Below, piece after piece: positions 43,202 through 51,968 of a stretch of DNA of 64,000 bases. Location of the stretch: the NCBI GenBank assembly GCA_963742345.1, contig CAVULO010000011.1, positions 310,001-374,000 on the forward strand, written 5' to 3'. The notes below the pieces were generated by a model. The model saw only the letters and a program-made list of their open reading frames with translations, was not told the origin of the DNA and did not search any database. The stretch's first letter is position 1. Each line of letters opens with the position of its first letter. The translations under genes were made by a program, and so were the position numbers. This DNA is from Pseudolabrys sp963742345. GTDB lineage: Bacteria > Pseudomonadota > Alphaproteobacteria > Rhizobiales > Xanthobacteraceae.

Positions 43202-43444
43202 ATGCCTCGTTTCACCAGAGCTTTGTGCGCCGGTATGCTCGCCGCCATTCTAGGTAGTAGCGCGCTCGTATCCGCGTCCGCGGCGGTGCCGAGCCCGGAG
43301 AATGCAGACGATCGAGCCATCAAAGAGGCGATCGCATATTGCAAGGCCGAGGCGAAGGCCAAGAAGATCCGGTTTCCTGCGAGCCGGACATTCCTCAGAA
43401 ATTGCGTCACAGAGGCTATCAGGAACAATTCAGCAAAACGCTAG
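43202..43444 (+). CDS. Small exported protein
   Basis: The ATG at 43202 opens a signal peptide (MPRFTRALCAGMLAAILGSS) of an 80-residue product with a helical mature part (DDRAIKEAIAYCKAEAKAKK, TFLRNCVTEAIRNN) and two cysteines. Its TAG overlaps the TAG of the convergent cyclic-nucleotide-domain gene within the palindrome CTAG. Function unknown. Confidence 0.55.
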   Translation: MPRFTRALCAGMLAAILGSSALVSASAAVPSPENADDRAIKEAIAYCKAEAKAKKIRFPASRTFLRNCVTEAIRNNSAKR

Positions 43445-44274
43445 CGCGGCGCGGCCACAGGTGTGCTAGGCCGCCGCATTTGCTCCTGGTCCAATTTGGT
43501 CTTGTACTCCTCAACTAGCCCTTCAAGCCGCGAAACATTTTGCAATAGACGTTCGCTCGTCAAGCTGAGCAAGTAGTAACCGAATTCTGGGTTTTGGAAA
43601 TAAAGCTCGAGCAGCGTTTCATAGGTAATGGTCAGGACATCGCCGCTCTCGACGCAATTGACCGTCTGGGTGCGTTTATTTTTCGGCGCTACGAAACCAA
43701 GTTCGCCCATGATCCGGCCGGGAGGAACCTCAATACCAATTTCGCTCACAAGGAATTTTCCTGTAACCGTCAGAAACATTTCGTTGGCGACATCGCCCTT
43801 GCGGAACAGCACATCGCCCTTGCGGTATTTCCTGGGCGTCATGTAGGGCCTCAGCCAATCCATCGACAAATCGCCTTGAGCAGACATCCGCGCTTTCTTG
43901 ACCAAAGAGAGCATTTGGCGGAGGCGGATGACGTTGATCGGCAACGAAAGAAGGTAAAGCAGGAATGTTGATACCGCGCCGGCTACCACACCATAGGCGA
44001 TGAAAAACGTAATGCTGATGATGCCGATAATGCGTAGGGGCACGATTGTGCGCATCATGAGTGTAGCGACGTAGAACGCCGCGCCCACGAGCGCCAGCAC
44101 GTTCGCAATATTGATATTCGCTATCGCCGCCTCCATCACGCGGTGGATCACGGCGTCGTAAGTGAAATGATTTGGATCCAAACCAAGATCCAAAAAAATC
44201 TTGTCGACCCTTAGATGTTGTCCCAGGAAATTGAGGACGCGGCCTAAGGTTGAATCCGGATCTACGCTAAGCAT
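43441..44274 (-). CDS. Membrane protein with C-terminal cyclic-nucleotide-binding domain
   Basis: GGGGGAAAC precedes the ATG at 44274. The 277-residue product has three hydrophobic segments (about 60-130, VLALVGAAFYVATLMM through VSTFLLYLLSLPINVI) and a C-terminal CNB domain (about 145-245: YRKGDVLFRKGDVANEMFLT, RIMGELGFVAPKNKRTQT), then a coiled tail. The phosphate-binding GELGF segment is present, but the usual Arg after it is replaced around KNKRTQT, so binding of cAMP or cGMP is uncertain. It has no pore motif. Confidence 0.8.
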   Translation of the reverse strand: MLSVDPDSTLGRVLNFLGQHLRVDKIFLDLGLDPNHFTYDAVIHRVMEAAIANINIANVLALVGAAFYVATLMMRTIVPLRIIGIISITFFIAYGVVAGAVSTFLLYLLSLPINVIRLRQMLSLVKKARMSAQGDLSMDWLRPYMTPRKYRKGDVLFRKGDVANEMFLTVTGKFLVSEIGIEVPPGRIMGELGFVAPKNKRTQTVNCVESGDVLTITYETLLELYFQNPEFGYYLLSLTSERLLQNVSRLEGLVEEYKTKLDQEQMRRPSTPVAAPR

Positions 44275-44415
44275 GTTTCCCCCGCGGAAATCTGCCGATG
44301 GCATAAGCTGCCGATTTTCCTCTCGATATTACAGCGCGCGCGTGCGGTAATCGAGTGAGACCGGTCACATTGCGTTTATGGTTCCTCGGCAACTTAGCAG
44401 ACCGGCGGAATTCCG

Positions 44416-44727
44416 CTATTGCCGCGTCTGGCAGTCGATCGTGCCAGAACTCTGGGTTTTGCAAATTACATTTGGTGCGGGCGCCGGTACGGCTGTGGTC
44501 ACAGCACCAGCCCGCTTGCCCCGCCGACTTTCGATATACTTGAGGCATTCTTCGTAAGCCTGGCCGCCATAAGGAAAACCGTACCCCTCGCAGGCGATGG
44601 CGTTCGCATCCAGATTGTCCCCCCAGGGCTGAGCGCAGCCGGATAAAGCAACGATGACAGTAATTGCTGCTACGGCGTATTTGCCTGCCTGCAAGAAATT
44701 TCGGACGCGCGACGCTCTCAGGCACAC
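44416..44727 (-). CDS. Small lipoprotein
   Basis: The 103-residue product has a hydrophobic leader (VAAITVIVALSGC) with a lipobox, Cys near residue 31, then ACEGYGFPYGGQAYEECLKY and a Pro/Ala linker to VICKTQSSGTIDCQTR. The four mature cysteines suggest disulfides. No family is recognised. It lies upstream of nothing on the same strand, so it is probably monocistronic. Confidence 0.6.
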   Translation of the reverse strand: MCLRASRVRNFLQAGKYAVAAITVIVALSGCAQPWGDNLDANAIACEGYGFPYGGQAYEECLKYIESRRGKRAGAVTTAVPAPAPNVICKTQSSGTIDCQTRQ

Positions 44728-44808
44728 GATTAACGACCCCCAGCTTGGCCGACCGCTGCCGCAACCATATCGCAGCCAGACAACCGCGTGAACGGGGACA
44801 CCCCTTAT

Positions 44809-45924
44809 CTAGCTCGTTGGGATGGCGTCCGGAGGCAGGCGTTTTGCGTAATCGCCGCCACGCAGATAAGCCGACTCGTGGATGAGCGAGTTTGGCGGGA
44901 TGGTCCGACGTCGACCGAGATTTGGCCGGCGCTCCCACTTCTGCTTTATCCAATTGTAATGCCGTTTCCAGAGGATTTCGGCGAGCCACCAGAGTCCCTT
45001 CAGCGAGGTGTGCATCATCGCATTAGCGTCGGGGGCGGAGTAGGCGGCACCGTTCTTGCCGAGCAGGAGGTCCATGCGCCCGGAACTGACGAGAAGGCCT
45101 GCGTTGATGGCTTCCTTGAGCATCCACTGGAGCGCAATCTTTGAAAGGCCGCACTCGGCTTCCGGATAGCCGCCGCCGACGTCGCCATGAACACCTGGAA
45201 ACCAGACCTGCTTGAGGTCTCGGGGACCGCTGTATGGCGGTGCGCCTTTCGGTATCCATAGGTTCGTGCGGAAGAAAGCCCGGCGCTCGTCGATCGAGAC
45301 GGCATGGCGGCCAAATTCGATATCGGGATTGTCACCCGTGTAGGGCAACCGCAACGGGTTTTCGTACCAGCCGACCGAACTCACGGTATCCCACACGCCG
45401 ACAAACCACGGCGTGCAGTTTCGCGTCGAAAACGTGCTCTTGAAGTCGGCGGCCAGATTGAAATAGCGCTTTTCTTCGAGGCTGCGATTGCCGCCCTTGC
45501 TGTCAATTGCATGGATCGCCATCAGCATTCGGATCGCATAAGGCACGAGAGACTCATTGCCCTTCGGAATGAGCCCGTACATGCGGAGCAGCGATGCCAC
45601 CGCCCGCGCGGTATAGGCGCCGCGACTAAACCCGAACAGGAAGACACGATCGCCTTCCTCGAAATTATTCATCAGAAATACATAGGCGTCACGAATGTCC
45701 GCCTCGAGCCCGTAACCAAATGCCTGCGCGGCAAAGCGCGTGGCTATGCGTGTTGCCCGTGTCAGCGCGCCGGGCGGTTCCATTGTGCCGAGACCGGGAT
45801 GATAGTAGGCCACTTGCCCAGCCGGGTCGCGGACAAGCGTAAAAAACAGCTTGACGACATTGGTGCGGTCTTTCGCGAACTCGTTCGCGGTGCCGTCGCA
45901 GCAAAGCACTACGTTTTTTGGCAT
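44809..45924 (-). CDS. DUF2235 alpha/beta-hydrolase-like protein
   Basis: The 371-residue product begins MPKNVVLCCDGTANEF, the DUF2235 opening, and carries the nucleophile elbow GFSRG (98-102, Ser 100), VWDTVSSVG and VWFPGVHGDVGGGY with catalytic acid and His candidates. DUF2235 relates to Tle1-type phospholipase effectors, but no type VI secretion gene is near, so a housekeeping lipase or peroxidase-like role is equally possible. GGGATCGCC precedes the ATG. Confidence 0.88.
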   Translation of the reverse strand: MPKNVVLCCDGTANEFAKDRTNVVKLFFTLVRDPAGQVAYYHPGLGTMEPPGALTRATRIATRFAAQAFGYGLEADIRDAYVFLMNNFEEGDRVFLFGFSRGAYTARAVASLLRMYGLIPKGNESLVPYAIRMLMAIHAIDSKGGNRSLEEKRYFNLAADFKSTFSTRNCTPWFVGVWDTVSSVGWYENPLRLPYTGDNPDIEFGRHAVSIDERRAFFRTNLWIPKGAPPYSGPRDLKQVWFPGVHGDVGGGYPEAECGLSKIALQWMLKEAINAGLLVSSGRMDLLLGKNGAAYSAPDANAMMHTSLKGLWWLAEILWKRHYNWIKQKWERRPNLGRRRTIPPNSLIHESAYLRGGDYAKRLPPDAIPTS

Positions 45925-46288
45925 GGCGATCCCCCCGATCGCAATTGAGCAGTCGAAGCAGCTTAGACCCCGTTAGCGATTGAGGTGTGTAATCCACTTC
46001 ACACTGGCGGCGCGCCGTTGCGTCTTGCCTTTCCGTTCCTGCAACGGCTCAAATTTTCATTGATGTTAGACGACGAATTGCGGAGGAGACGACGCCACAA
46101 CGCGCGAAAACGCCGAAAACCAAAGCACAAATTGGGGCCCTGAGACGGGTTTCCTGTTGGTCAGCGGCCAGCGCCGATTACTCCTCATTTTTTAATTAAA
46201 ACCAACACCAATTCCCTAAGGGGTTCCACACAGACCGCCGGTAAGAATGGCCTCCGACCAGGATACCTTTTTTGCTTAGGGGCTCAGC
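45925..46288. other. Intergenic region, no gene seen
   Basis: This 364-bp divergent spacer holds an AT-rich patch near 46187-46205 and presumably the promoters of the DUF2235 and GGDEF-EAL genes. I looked for a c-di-GMP riboswitch in front of the GGDEF-EAL gene and found no match to its conserved core. Confidence 0.45.
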
Positions 46289-48025
46289 ATGGATCAGCCG
46301 AAGCAGCACTCATCGCGCGCGGATATTTTGAATTTCCCGCACATGTCGCGAAAAGACGAACAATTGTTGCGGACTGTTCTGAACAACATGTCGCAGGGCG
46401 TGTTGATGTTCGATTCCGAAACACGCCTAATATTTTGCAACCAACGTTATATAGAATTGTATGGACTTTCTTCGGAGATCGTAAAGCCAGGCTGCCATCT
46501 CCGTGAGCTTCTCAAGCATCGAATCGAGCTCGGGAGCTTCTCCGGCGATCCTGACGAATACGTTGCCAGGCTTGCCGAGGGTATCGCTGAAGGGAAAACG
46601 TTCAGTCACATCGTAAATTTGCCAGACGGACGCGCTTTTTCAGTCGTCAACAAGCCGGTCGCGGGCGGCGGGTGGCTCGCCACCCATGAGGATGTAACCG
46701 AACGCCAGCGCTCCGAAGACCGCATCGCGCATATGGCGCGCCACGACGCATTAACCGACCTTCCCAATCGCGTCCTCTTGCTGGAACAGCTCAACCACGA
46801 GATCAAACGCGTCAAGCGTGGCGAGTGTCTCGCAGTGTTGTGCCTCGACCTCGATCAATTCAAGAGCGTAAACGATGCGCTCGGCCATCATATCGGCGAT
46901 GAGCTGCTGAAGCTCGTTGGCGAGCGCTTGCGCGGCTGCACCCGGGAACTCGACATCGTTGCCCGTATGGGCGGTGACGAGTTCGCCATCATCATGACCC
47001 AAATGGAACAGGCGGCCGATGCTGCGACGCTCTCCAAGCGCATCCGTGACTCGGTCATCAAGCCTTACCAGATCGAGGGGCACCAGATCGTTACGGATCT
47101 CAGCATCGGCATTTCGGTGGCTCCTATGGACGCCGTTGAGTCGCATGAGATCTTGAGGAATGCGGATATGGCGCTTTATGACGCCAAGGCCGACGGCCGC
47201 GGGACCTGGCGGTTCTTCGAGCCGGAGATGAATACGCGCATGAAGGTGCGGCGTGAGCTGGAAATGGACCTTCGCAAGGCGCTGGCTACCGAACAGTTCG
47301 AATTGCACTACCAGCCGCTGGTGGTTCTGCAGACAAACGACGTCAACGGTTTTGAAGCTCTGCTGCGGTGGAATCATCCGACGCGCGGGATGATTTCTCC
47401 AGCAGAATTTATCCCGATCGCGGAAGAGACCGGTCTCATCGTGCCGCTCGGAGAATGGGTACTCAAAACGGCTTGCACCGAGGCCGTTAACTGGCCGGAC
47501 CACATCAAGGTCGCAGTCAATCTTTCACCTGCCCAGTTGAACAGCCGCAATCTGGTCAGCATGGTGACGGCAGCGTTGGACGAAACCGGCATGTCGCCGC
47601 ACAAACTGCAACTTGAGATCACCGAAACCGTTCTGCTTCAGAACACGTTTACGACCTTAGCCACACTGCACGAGCTGCGCAAAATGGGCGTGCAGATTGC
47701 ACTCGACGACTTCGGTACGGGATATTCCTCGCTCAGCTATCTTCGCAGTTTCCCGTTCGACAAGATCAAGATCGACCGATCGTTCATTCAGGATCTTTCC
47801 AACGGTGCAGAGCCTCTAGCGATCGTGAATGCGGTTGCCGGTCTCGCAAAATGTCTGAATATGACGTCGACGGCCGAAGGCGTAGAAACGCAGCAGCAAA
47901 TGGACGTCCTGCAGGCGATCGGTTGCACCGAGATGCAGGGTTATCTCTTCAGCCACGCCAGGCCCGCGAGCGAGATCCGTCAATTTTTTGGCCAAGGCGC
48001 TGTCCATAAAGCCGGCGCCGCCTGA
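46289..48025 (+). CDS. PAS-GGDEF-EAL cyclic-di-GMP turnover protein
   Basis: The 578-residue product has a PAS domain (about 22-145, MSQGVLMFDSETRLIFCNQR), a GGDEF domain with intact catalytic GGDEF (228-232), and an EAL domain starting EALLRW near residue 356 with VNLSPAQ, DDFGTGYSSLSYLR and TAEGVET, all catalytic parts visible. It can in principle both make and break c-di-GMP, with the PAS domain as sensor. There is no membrane segment, so it is cytosolic. A PilZ protein at 5.2 kb is a possible distant target, but nothing links them. Confidence 0.95.
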   Translation: MDQPKQHSSRADILNFPHMSRKDEQLLRTVLNNMSQGVLMFDSETRLIFCNQRYIELYGLSSEIVKPGCHLRELLKHRIELGSFSGDPDEYVARLAEGIAEGKTFSHIVNLPDGRAFSVVNKPVAGGGWLATHEDVTERQRSEDRIAHMARHDALTDLPNRVLLLEQLNHEIKRVKRGECLAVLCLDLDQFKSVNDALGHHIGDELLKLVGERLRGCTRELDIVARMGGDEFAIIMTQMEQAADAATLSKRIRDSVIKPYQIEGHQIVTDLSIGISVAPMDAVESHEILRNADMALYDAKADGRGTWRFFEPEMNTRMKVRRELEMDLRKALATEQFELHYQPLVVLQTNDVNGFEALLRWNHPTRGMISPAEFIPIAEETGLIVPLGEWVLKTACTEAVNWPDHIKVAVNLSPAQLNSRNLVSMVTAALDETGMSPHKLQLEITETVLLQNTFTTLATLHELRKMGVQIALDDFGTGYSSLSYLRSFPFDKIKIDRSFIQDLSNGAEPLAIVNAVAGLAKCLNMTSTAEGVETQQQMDVLQAIGCTEMQGYLFSHARPASEIRQFFGQGAVHKAGAA

Positions 48026-48225
48026 TCGAGCCTTAACCTGCTCCTCCAGCCGAAGTCGGCGGGCCTGCCGACTCCGGCTGAATTCTCCGGCGCAATACGC
48101 CTGCAACGCCAGCACGCCGCCGGGCCGATCATGACTCCCCAGGCTCCGTCGGCGCCGAGGCCAACTTCATCGCTTTGCAGCGGTTTGCCGGGCAGCTTGA
48201 TCACGCAAAAATGCGCCGGGAAACC

Positions 48226-49296
48226 TCAAGCTCCCCGAGCCCGCAACACCGACTCAATCGATATCCGCGACCAAGGCGCCGTACGTTGCCGGAAAGCGGC
48301 ATAGGACGCATGCACCTTGTCGGTGATCGCGCTGCGACCGGCCAACTCGGCGAGCACGTCGTTGGCCTGTGCTCGCGCGCCGGCGATTACATCTTCCGGG
48401 AACGCTGCGAGCTTCACGTTGTGTTCGTCCACGAGCGCAGCAAGTGCCTGTGCATTGAGACGTTCCATCTCGGCCAGCGCATAGTTTGCTTCCGTCGCGC
48501 AGGCATGCGCAACGATGGCTTTAAGATCATCGGAAAGCGTGTTCCAGGCTTTTAGTGAAACAATGCATTCGCCGGTGCCATTCGGTTTGTTGAATCCGGG
48601 ATAATAGTAGAACGGCGCGACCCGATAGAGCCCCAGCGCAATATCGGTACCGGGGCCGACGAATTCGGCGCCGTCGATCACGCCGGATTGCAGGCTAACC
48701 AGGATTTCCGCCGGTGGCGTGGTTTGCGGCGTGACACCGAGCCGGCGATAAACCTCGCCACCGAGGCCCAACGAACGAAGTTTGAGTCCGCGCAGATCGG
48801 CCAGACTTTTCACCTCCCGCCGGAACCATCCGCCCATGCAGACGCCGGTATTCCCACCCATGAAAGGCTTAACGCCAAATGATGCATACAGCTCATCCCA
48901 AAGGGCCTGCCCGCCGCCGGCATCGACCCACGCCACATGCTCGCCGGGCGTGAGTCCGAAAGGCACTGTGGTGAAGAACGCCGCGGCCGGCATTTTGCCC
49001 TGCCAATAGAACGAGGCTGTGTGGCCGATGTCAGCCACCCCGTTGCCGACAGCGTCGAGCACTTCGAAGGCGGGCACCACTTCACCCGCCGCGTAGACTG
49101 ATATTTCGAGCTTGCCGGCGGAAAGCGCCCGCACGCGCTCGGCGATGCGCTCGGCAGACATGCCGGGCCCCGGTAGACGCTTCGGCCATGAAGTGACCAT
49201 GCGCCACTTCAGCGTTTGCGCCCGTACGACCGCCGGCGCTGCAAGCATTCCCGCAGCGATTCCGGCGGCGATCGTAAGATTTCGGCGCGTCGTCAT
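48226..49296 (-). CDS. DctP/TakP-type TRAP solute-binding protein in the thi operon
   Basis: The ATG at 49296 overlaps the thiD stop by 4 nt (ATGA), with GGAGAGAGCC before it. The 356-residue product has a twin-arginine-like leader (MTTRRNLTIAAGIAAG), then WRMVTSWPKRLPGPGMSAER, VYAAGEVVPAFEVLDAVGNG and FYWQGKMPAAAFFTTVPFGL, typical of TakP-type proteins that bind 2-oxo acids. No DctQ or DctM gene is present. As the last gene of a TPP-riboswitch operon it is likely produced when thiamine is scarce; a thiamine-precursor or 2-oxo acid ligand is inferred only. Confidence 0.88.
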   Translation of the reverse strand: MTTRRNLTIAAGIAAGMLAAPAVVRAQTLKWRMVTSWPKRLPGPGMSAERIAERVRALSAGKLEISVYAAGEVVPAFEVLDAVGNGVADIGHTASFYWQGKMPAAAFFTTVPFGLTPGEHVAWVDAGGGQALWDELYASFGVKPFMGGNTGVCMGGWFRREVKSLADLRGLKLRSLGLGGEVYRRLGVTPQTTPPAEILVSLQSGVIDGAEFVGPGTDIALGLYRVAPFYYYPGFNKPNGTGECIVSLKAWNTLSDDLKAIVAHACATEANYALAEMERLNAQALAALVDEHNVKLAAFPEDVIAGARAQANDVLAELAGRSAITDKVHASYAAFRQRTAPWSRISIESVLRARGA

Positions 49297-50099
49297 GGCT
49301 CTCTCCATACCGCATGAAAATGGTGCACGGGCCCGCGACCGCGGCCAATCTTAAGGCCCGCGGCGGCGGTAATTGCAGCGGTGACATAGGCCTTGGCTTC
49401 CCGGGAAGCAGCTTTGAGATCAAGGCCTTTGGCAAGCCCTGCCGCAATCGCCGACGATAACGTGCAGCCCGTTCCGTGCGTATTTTCAGTATTCACGCGC
49501 CGCGCGCAAAGCCGCAATACGGCGCCTTGTCCGATCAACAGATCGATACTTTCCTCGCTACAGCCGTGACCGCCTTTAATCAGGACATTGCGTGCCCCAA
49601 GCGCCAGTAGTTCTCGCGCCTGTATTTCCATTTCCCGTTCGTTACGCGCCAGCGAAGCACCGGCTAGTGCTGCGGCTTCCGGCAGATTAGGCGTCACAAC
49701 AAGCGCGCGCGGGATGAGCTGCTTGCGGAGTGCCTCGACGGCGTCCGGCACCAGCAATCGGTCACCTGAGGTCGCGACCATTACCGGGTCGAGCACAATG
49801 TTCTTCGCGCGATGGCGGTCGAGACCGCTAGCCACCCTTTCAATGGTCGCGACCTGAGACAACATGCCGATCTTCACCGCCCCGATGTCCAGGTCGGAAA
49901 ACACCGCATCGATTTGCGCAGCAACGAAATCGGCAGGCACATCGTGAATGGCACTGACGCCGCGCGTGTTCTGCGCCGTTAACGCCGTAATCACCGAGGC
50001 GCCGTAAACACCGAGCGCGGCAAAAGTCTTCAGATCCGCCTGGATGCCCGCGCCCCCGCTCGAATCCGAACCGGCGATGCTCACCGCGATAGCGGTCAT
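49293..50099 (-). CDS. thiD: Hydroxymethylpyrimidine/phosphomethylpyrimidine kinase
   Basis: The 268-residue ribokinase-fold protein starts MTAIAVSIAGSDSSGGAGIQ, the ThiD substrate-binding opening, and carries KIGMLSQ, VLDPVMVATSG, VTPNLPEAAALAG, VLIKGGHG and the anion-hole motif NTHGTGCTLSSAIAA with the catalytic base Asp replaced by Cys-adjacent GTGC as usual for ThiD. It phosphorylates HMP twice to HMP-PP. It overlaps thiE by 4 nt upstream and the binding-protein gene by 4 nt downstream. Confidence 0.95.
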   Translation of the reverse strand: MTAIAVSIAGSDSSGGAGIQADLKTFAALGVYGASVITALTAQNTRGVSAIHDVPADFVAAQIDAVFSDLDIGAVKIGMLSQVATIERVASGLDRHRAKNIVLDPVMVATSGDRLLVPDAVEALRKQLIPRALVVTPNLPEAAALAGASLARNEREMEIQARELLALGARNVLIKGGHGCSEESIDLLIGQGAVLRLCARRVNTENTHGTGCTLSSAIAAGLAKGLDLKAASREAKAYVTAAITAAAGLKIGRGRGPVHHFHAVWREP

Positions 50100-50755
50100 G
50101 GCCGCCCTCGCCTCTCGAGCACGCTGTCGACCACCGCGCGCAAATCCTGCGCTGCTTTTTGCGGGTCTGGTGCAAGTGACAACGCGGAGATCACCGCAAC
50201 ACCGTCAACGCCTGCCGCGATGACATCCGCCGCATTACCGGCATTGATACCGGCAATGGCGCAGATGGGATAGTGCGGTTCGCGCTGGCGAATCACTTCG
50301 ACAATAACGCGGAGACCGGCAATCCCGATCGGCCTCGCGGTATTGTCCTTCGAGGTCGTGCCATAGACTCCACCGATCGCCACATAGTCAAGCAGATCGA
50401 GCGGCGCGGCTTTGGCCTGCTCTACGGTCTTGACACTCAGGCCCATGATAGCACTCCGTCCAAGCAGGAGCCGCGCGTCGGCCGGTGCCATATCGTCCTG
50501 GCCGATATGCACGCCATCCGCTTCAGCCGCGAGCGCAACGTCCACGCGATCGTTGACAAGCAGAGGGACGCCTTTGGGCTCAAGCACGGCCCGCAATGCA
50601 CGCGCTTCCTCAATCATCGCGCGCGTAGACCCATGCTTGTCGCGCAATTGCACTAACGTAGCACTGTTCACGATGCGGCCAGCGAGGTCGGAGAGCGTGC
50701 GGCCGCCGGCAACCGCTGGATCGACAAGAGCATAAAGTCTGAGATCGACGCTCAT
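50096..50755 (-). CDS. thiE: Thiamine-phosphate synthase
   Basis: The 219-residue TIM-barrel protein has VQLRDKHG (diphosphate-binding), LLVNDRVDVALAAEADGVHI and IGGVYGTTSKDNTARPIGIA with the SK phosphate loop, all typical of ThiE. It joins HMP-PP and the thiazole phosphate to make thiamine phosphate. Its ATG overlaps the thiM stop by 1 nt (TGATG) and its stop overlaps the thiD start by 4 nt, so the three genes are translationally coupled. Confidence 0.95.
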   Translation of the reverse strand: MSVDLRLYALVDPAVAGGRTLSDLAGRIVNSATLVQLRDKHGSTRAMIEEARALRAVLEPKGVPLLVNDRVDVALAAEADGVHIGQDDMAPADARLLLGRSAIMGLSVKTVEQAKAAPLDLLDYVAIGGVYGTTSKDNTARPIGIAGLRVIVEVIRQREPHYPICAIAGINAGNAADVIAAGVDGVAVISALSLAPDPQKAAQDLRAVVDSVLERRGRP

Positions 50756-51537
50756 CAGCTGACCTGTGCGCGCGCGATGAGCATCGGCCCATCGAGACTA
50801 TGGAGAGCATCGATGATCGCGACTGCGAAACTGCCGGGTCCGGCCGACTTTCCTGCCGCCAGCTCGCCGGCGACGCCGATGATGATGAGCGCGGCAGCGG
50901 TCGCACAGATCGCGTCCTGTTCGACAACCAAGCAAGCCGCGATCAATGCCGAGCCGGCGCAACCCATGCCAGTTACCTTTGCCATCAGCGGATGGCCGTT
51001 GGCGATGGACGCAATGCGCTCACCATCGGTAACTAGATCGGTAGCGCCTGAGAGAGCGACGACGATTCGGTTGGTGCGTGCATAAGCCATCGCCGCCTCG
51101 GGCGAGGGCGTATCGCCTGCGAGTGCGGAGAATTCGGCGTGATTGAGACGAACAACTGTCGGCCGACGGCCGATGAGCTCGTGTGCAAAGGCAGCCCGCG
51201 GCGGCGCGCGGTCGACAAAAACCGGATCAAGCACCCACGGCAGTTTGTGCCTCGCCGCGATTTCCACTGCGATTGTTGTTGCCTCGCGGCGTTCTCGATC
51301 CAACGTGCCGAGATTGACCAGAAGCGTTTGAGAGCCGGCAACGAATGGACCGATCTCCTCGGGCGACAAAGTCATCGAGGGCAGGCAGCCGGCCGCCAGC
51401 AGCACATTGGCGGTAAAATTCTGTGCGACGGCGTTGGTAATGCAATGAACGCGGGTAGCGTGCGCACGCAGCCGCGCGAGAATGCCGGGCGCGGCTTGCG
51501 CCACATCGTTGCGCGATGCTGGTTGCGGAAAATGCAT
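50755..51537 (-). CDS. thiM: Hydroxyethylthiazole kinase
   Basis: The 260-residue product has VHCITNAVAQNFTANVLLAA, SMTLSPEEIG, NLGTLDRER, VLDPVFVDRA, RLNHAEFSALAG and the catalytic Cys in VTGMGCAGSAL, all ThiM signatures. It phosphorylates the thiazole alcohol for ThiE. I place the start at 51537 because the in-frame ATG upstream (51558) lies inside the riboswitch aptamer; GGAGGGACCAGAG precedes 51537. With no thiC or thiG here, the operon serves salvage. Confidence 0.95.
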   Translation of the reverse strand: MHFPQPASRNDVAQAAPGILARLRAHATRVHCITNAVAQNFTANVLLAAGCLPSMTLSPEEIGPFVAGSQTLLVNLGTLDRERREATTIAVEIAARHKLPWVLDPVFVDRAPPRAAFAHELIGRRPTVVRLNHAEFSALAGDTPSPEAAMAYARTNRIVVALSGATDLVTDGERIASIANGHPLMAKVTGMGCAGSALIAACLVVEQDAICATAAALIIIGVAGELAAGKSAGPGSFAVAIIDALHSLDGPMLIARAQVS

Positions 51538-51540
51538 CTC

Positions 51541-51620
51541 TGGTCCCTCCGCCGGCATGACCCGGATCAGGTTCGTTGGGTTGGCTTACGCCTCTCAGCC
51601 CGGTAACGGCCGGACACCCC
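51541..51620 (-). promoter_or_regulatory. TPP riboswitch (THI element) controlling thiMED
   Basis: Read on the minus strand the element starts GGGGTGTCCGG, contains GGGCTGAGAGG (the HMP-binding arm) and GAACCTGATCCGGGTCATGC, then CGGCGGAGGGACC (the diphosphate arm). These are the conserved blocks of the thi box. Its 3' end runs into the ribosome site of thiM (GGAGGGACC), so ligand binding probably blocks translation initiation. No terminator hairpin is visible. Confidence 0.95.
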
Positions 51621-51725
51621 ACGAGATTGCTGCTCAATACCTAGTCCGCAGGCCGGCCCAACGCAAGGCTGCCTTGCAAGCTACCCTTGTTTTTGCTGGA
51701 TTGCGGATAAATCGGAGGATCCGCG

Positions 51726-51968
51726 ATGACCCCCTTTTTCGTCCAGATCAAATGCCAACTCGGAAAGTCTTACCAGGTAGCCAACGAACTGGCCGAAGCC
51801 GAGATTGCCTCCGAGATCTACTCGACCGCCGGCGACTACGATTTGCTGGTGAAATTCTACGTCGATAGCGGGACCGACATCGGCCACTTCGTTAACGAGA
51901 AGGTGCAATGCGTATCCGGTATCAAGGACACACACACCATTATCACCTTTAAGGCGTTTCAGACCTAG
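51726..51968 (+). CDS. Stand-alone Lrp/AsnC ligand-binding (RAM) domain protein
   Basis: The 80-residue protein is only the C-terminal Lrp domain: FFVQIKCQLGKSYQVANELA, EIYSTAGDYDLLVKFYVDSG and KDTHTIITFKAF, without the helix-turn-helix. GGAGGATCCGCG precedes the ATG. Such DNA-binding-free RAM proteins form octamers or decamers and can sense amino acids or act on Lrp partners. It is divergent from the thi operon and overlaps the stop of the DMT exporter gene by 4 nt in convergent orientation. Confidence 0.88.
   Translation: MTPFFVQIKCQLGKSYQVANELAEAEIASEIYSTAGDYDLLVKFYVDSGTDIGHFVNEKVQCVSGIKDTHTIITFKAFQT

Noticed and set aside
44809..45924. Type VI secretion phospholipase effector
   Set aside because: The DUF2235 fold fits, but there is no secretion, immunity or VgrG gene in the window.
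45925..46288. Cyclic-di-GMP riboswitch in front of the GGDEF-EAL gene
   Set aside because: The conserved core sequences of that class are not present.
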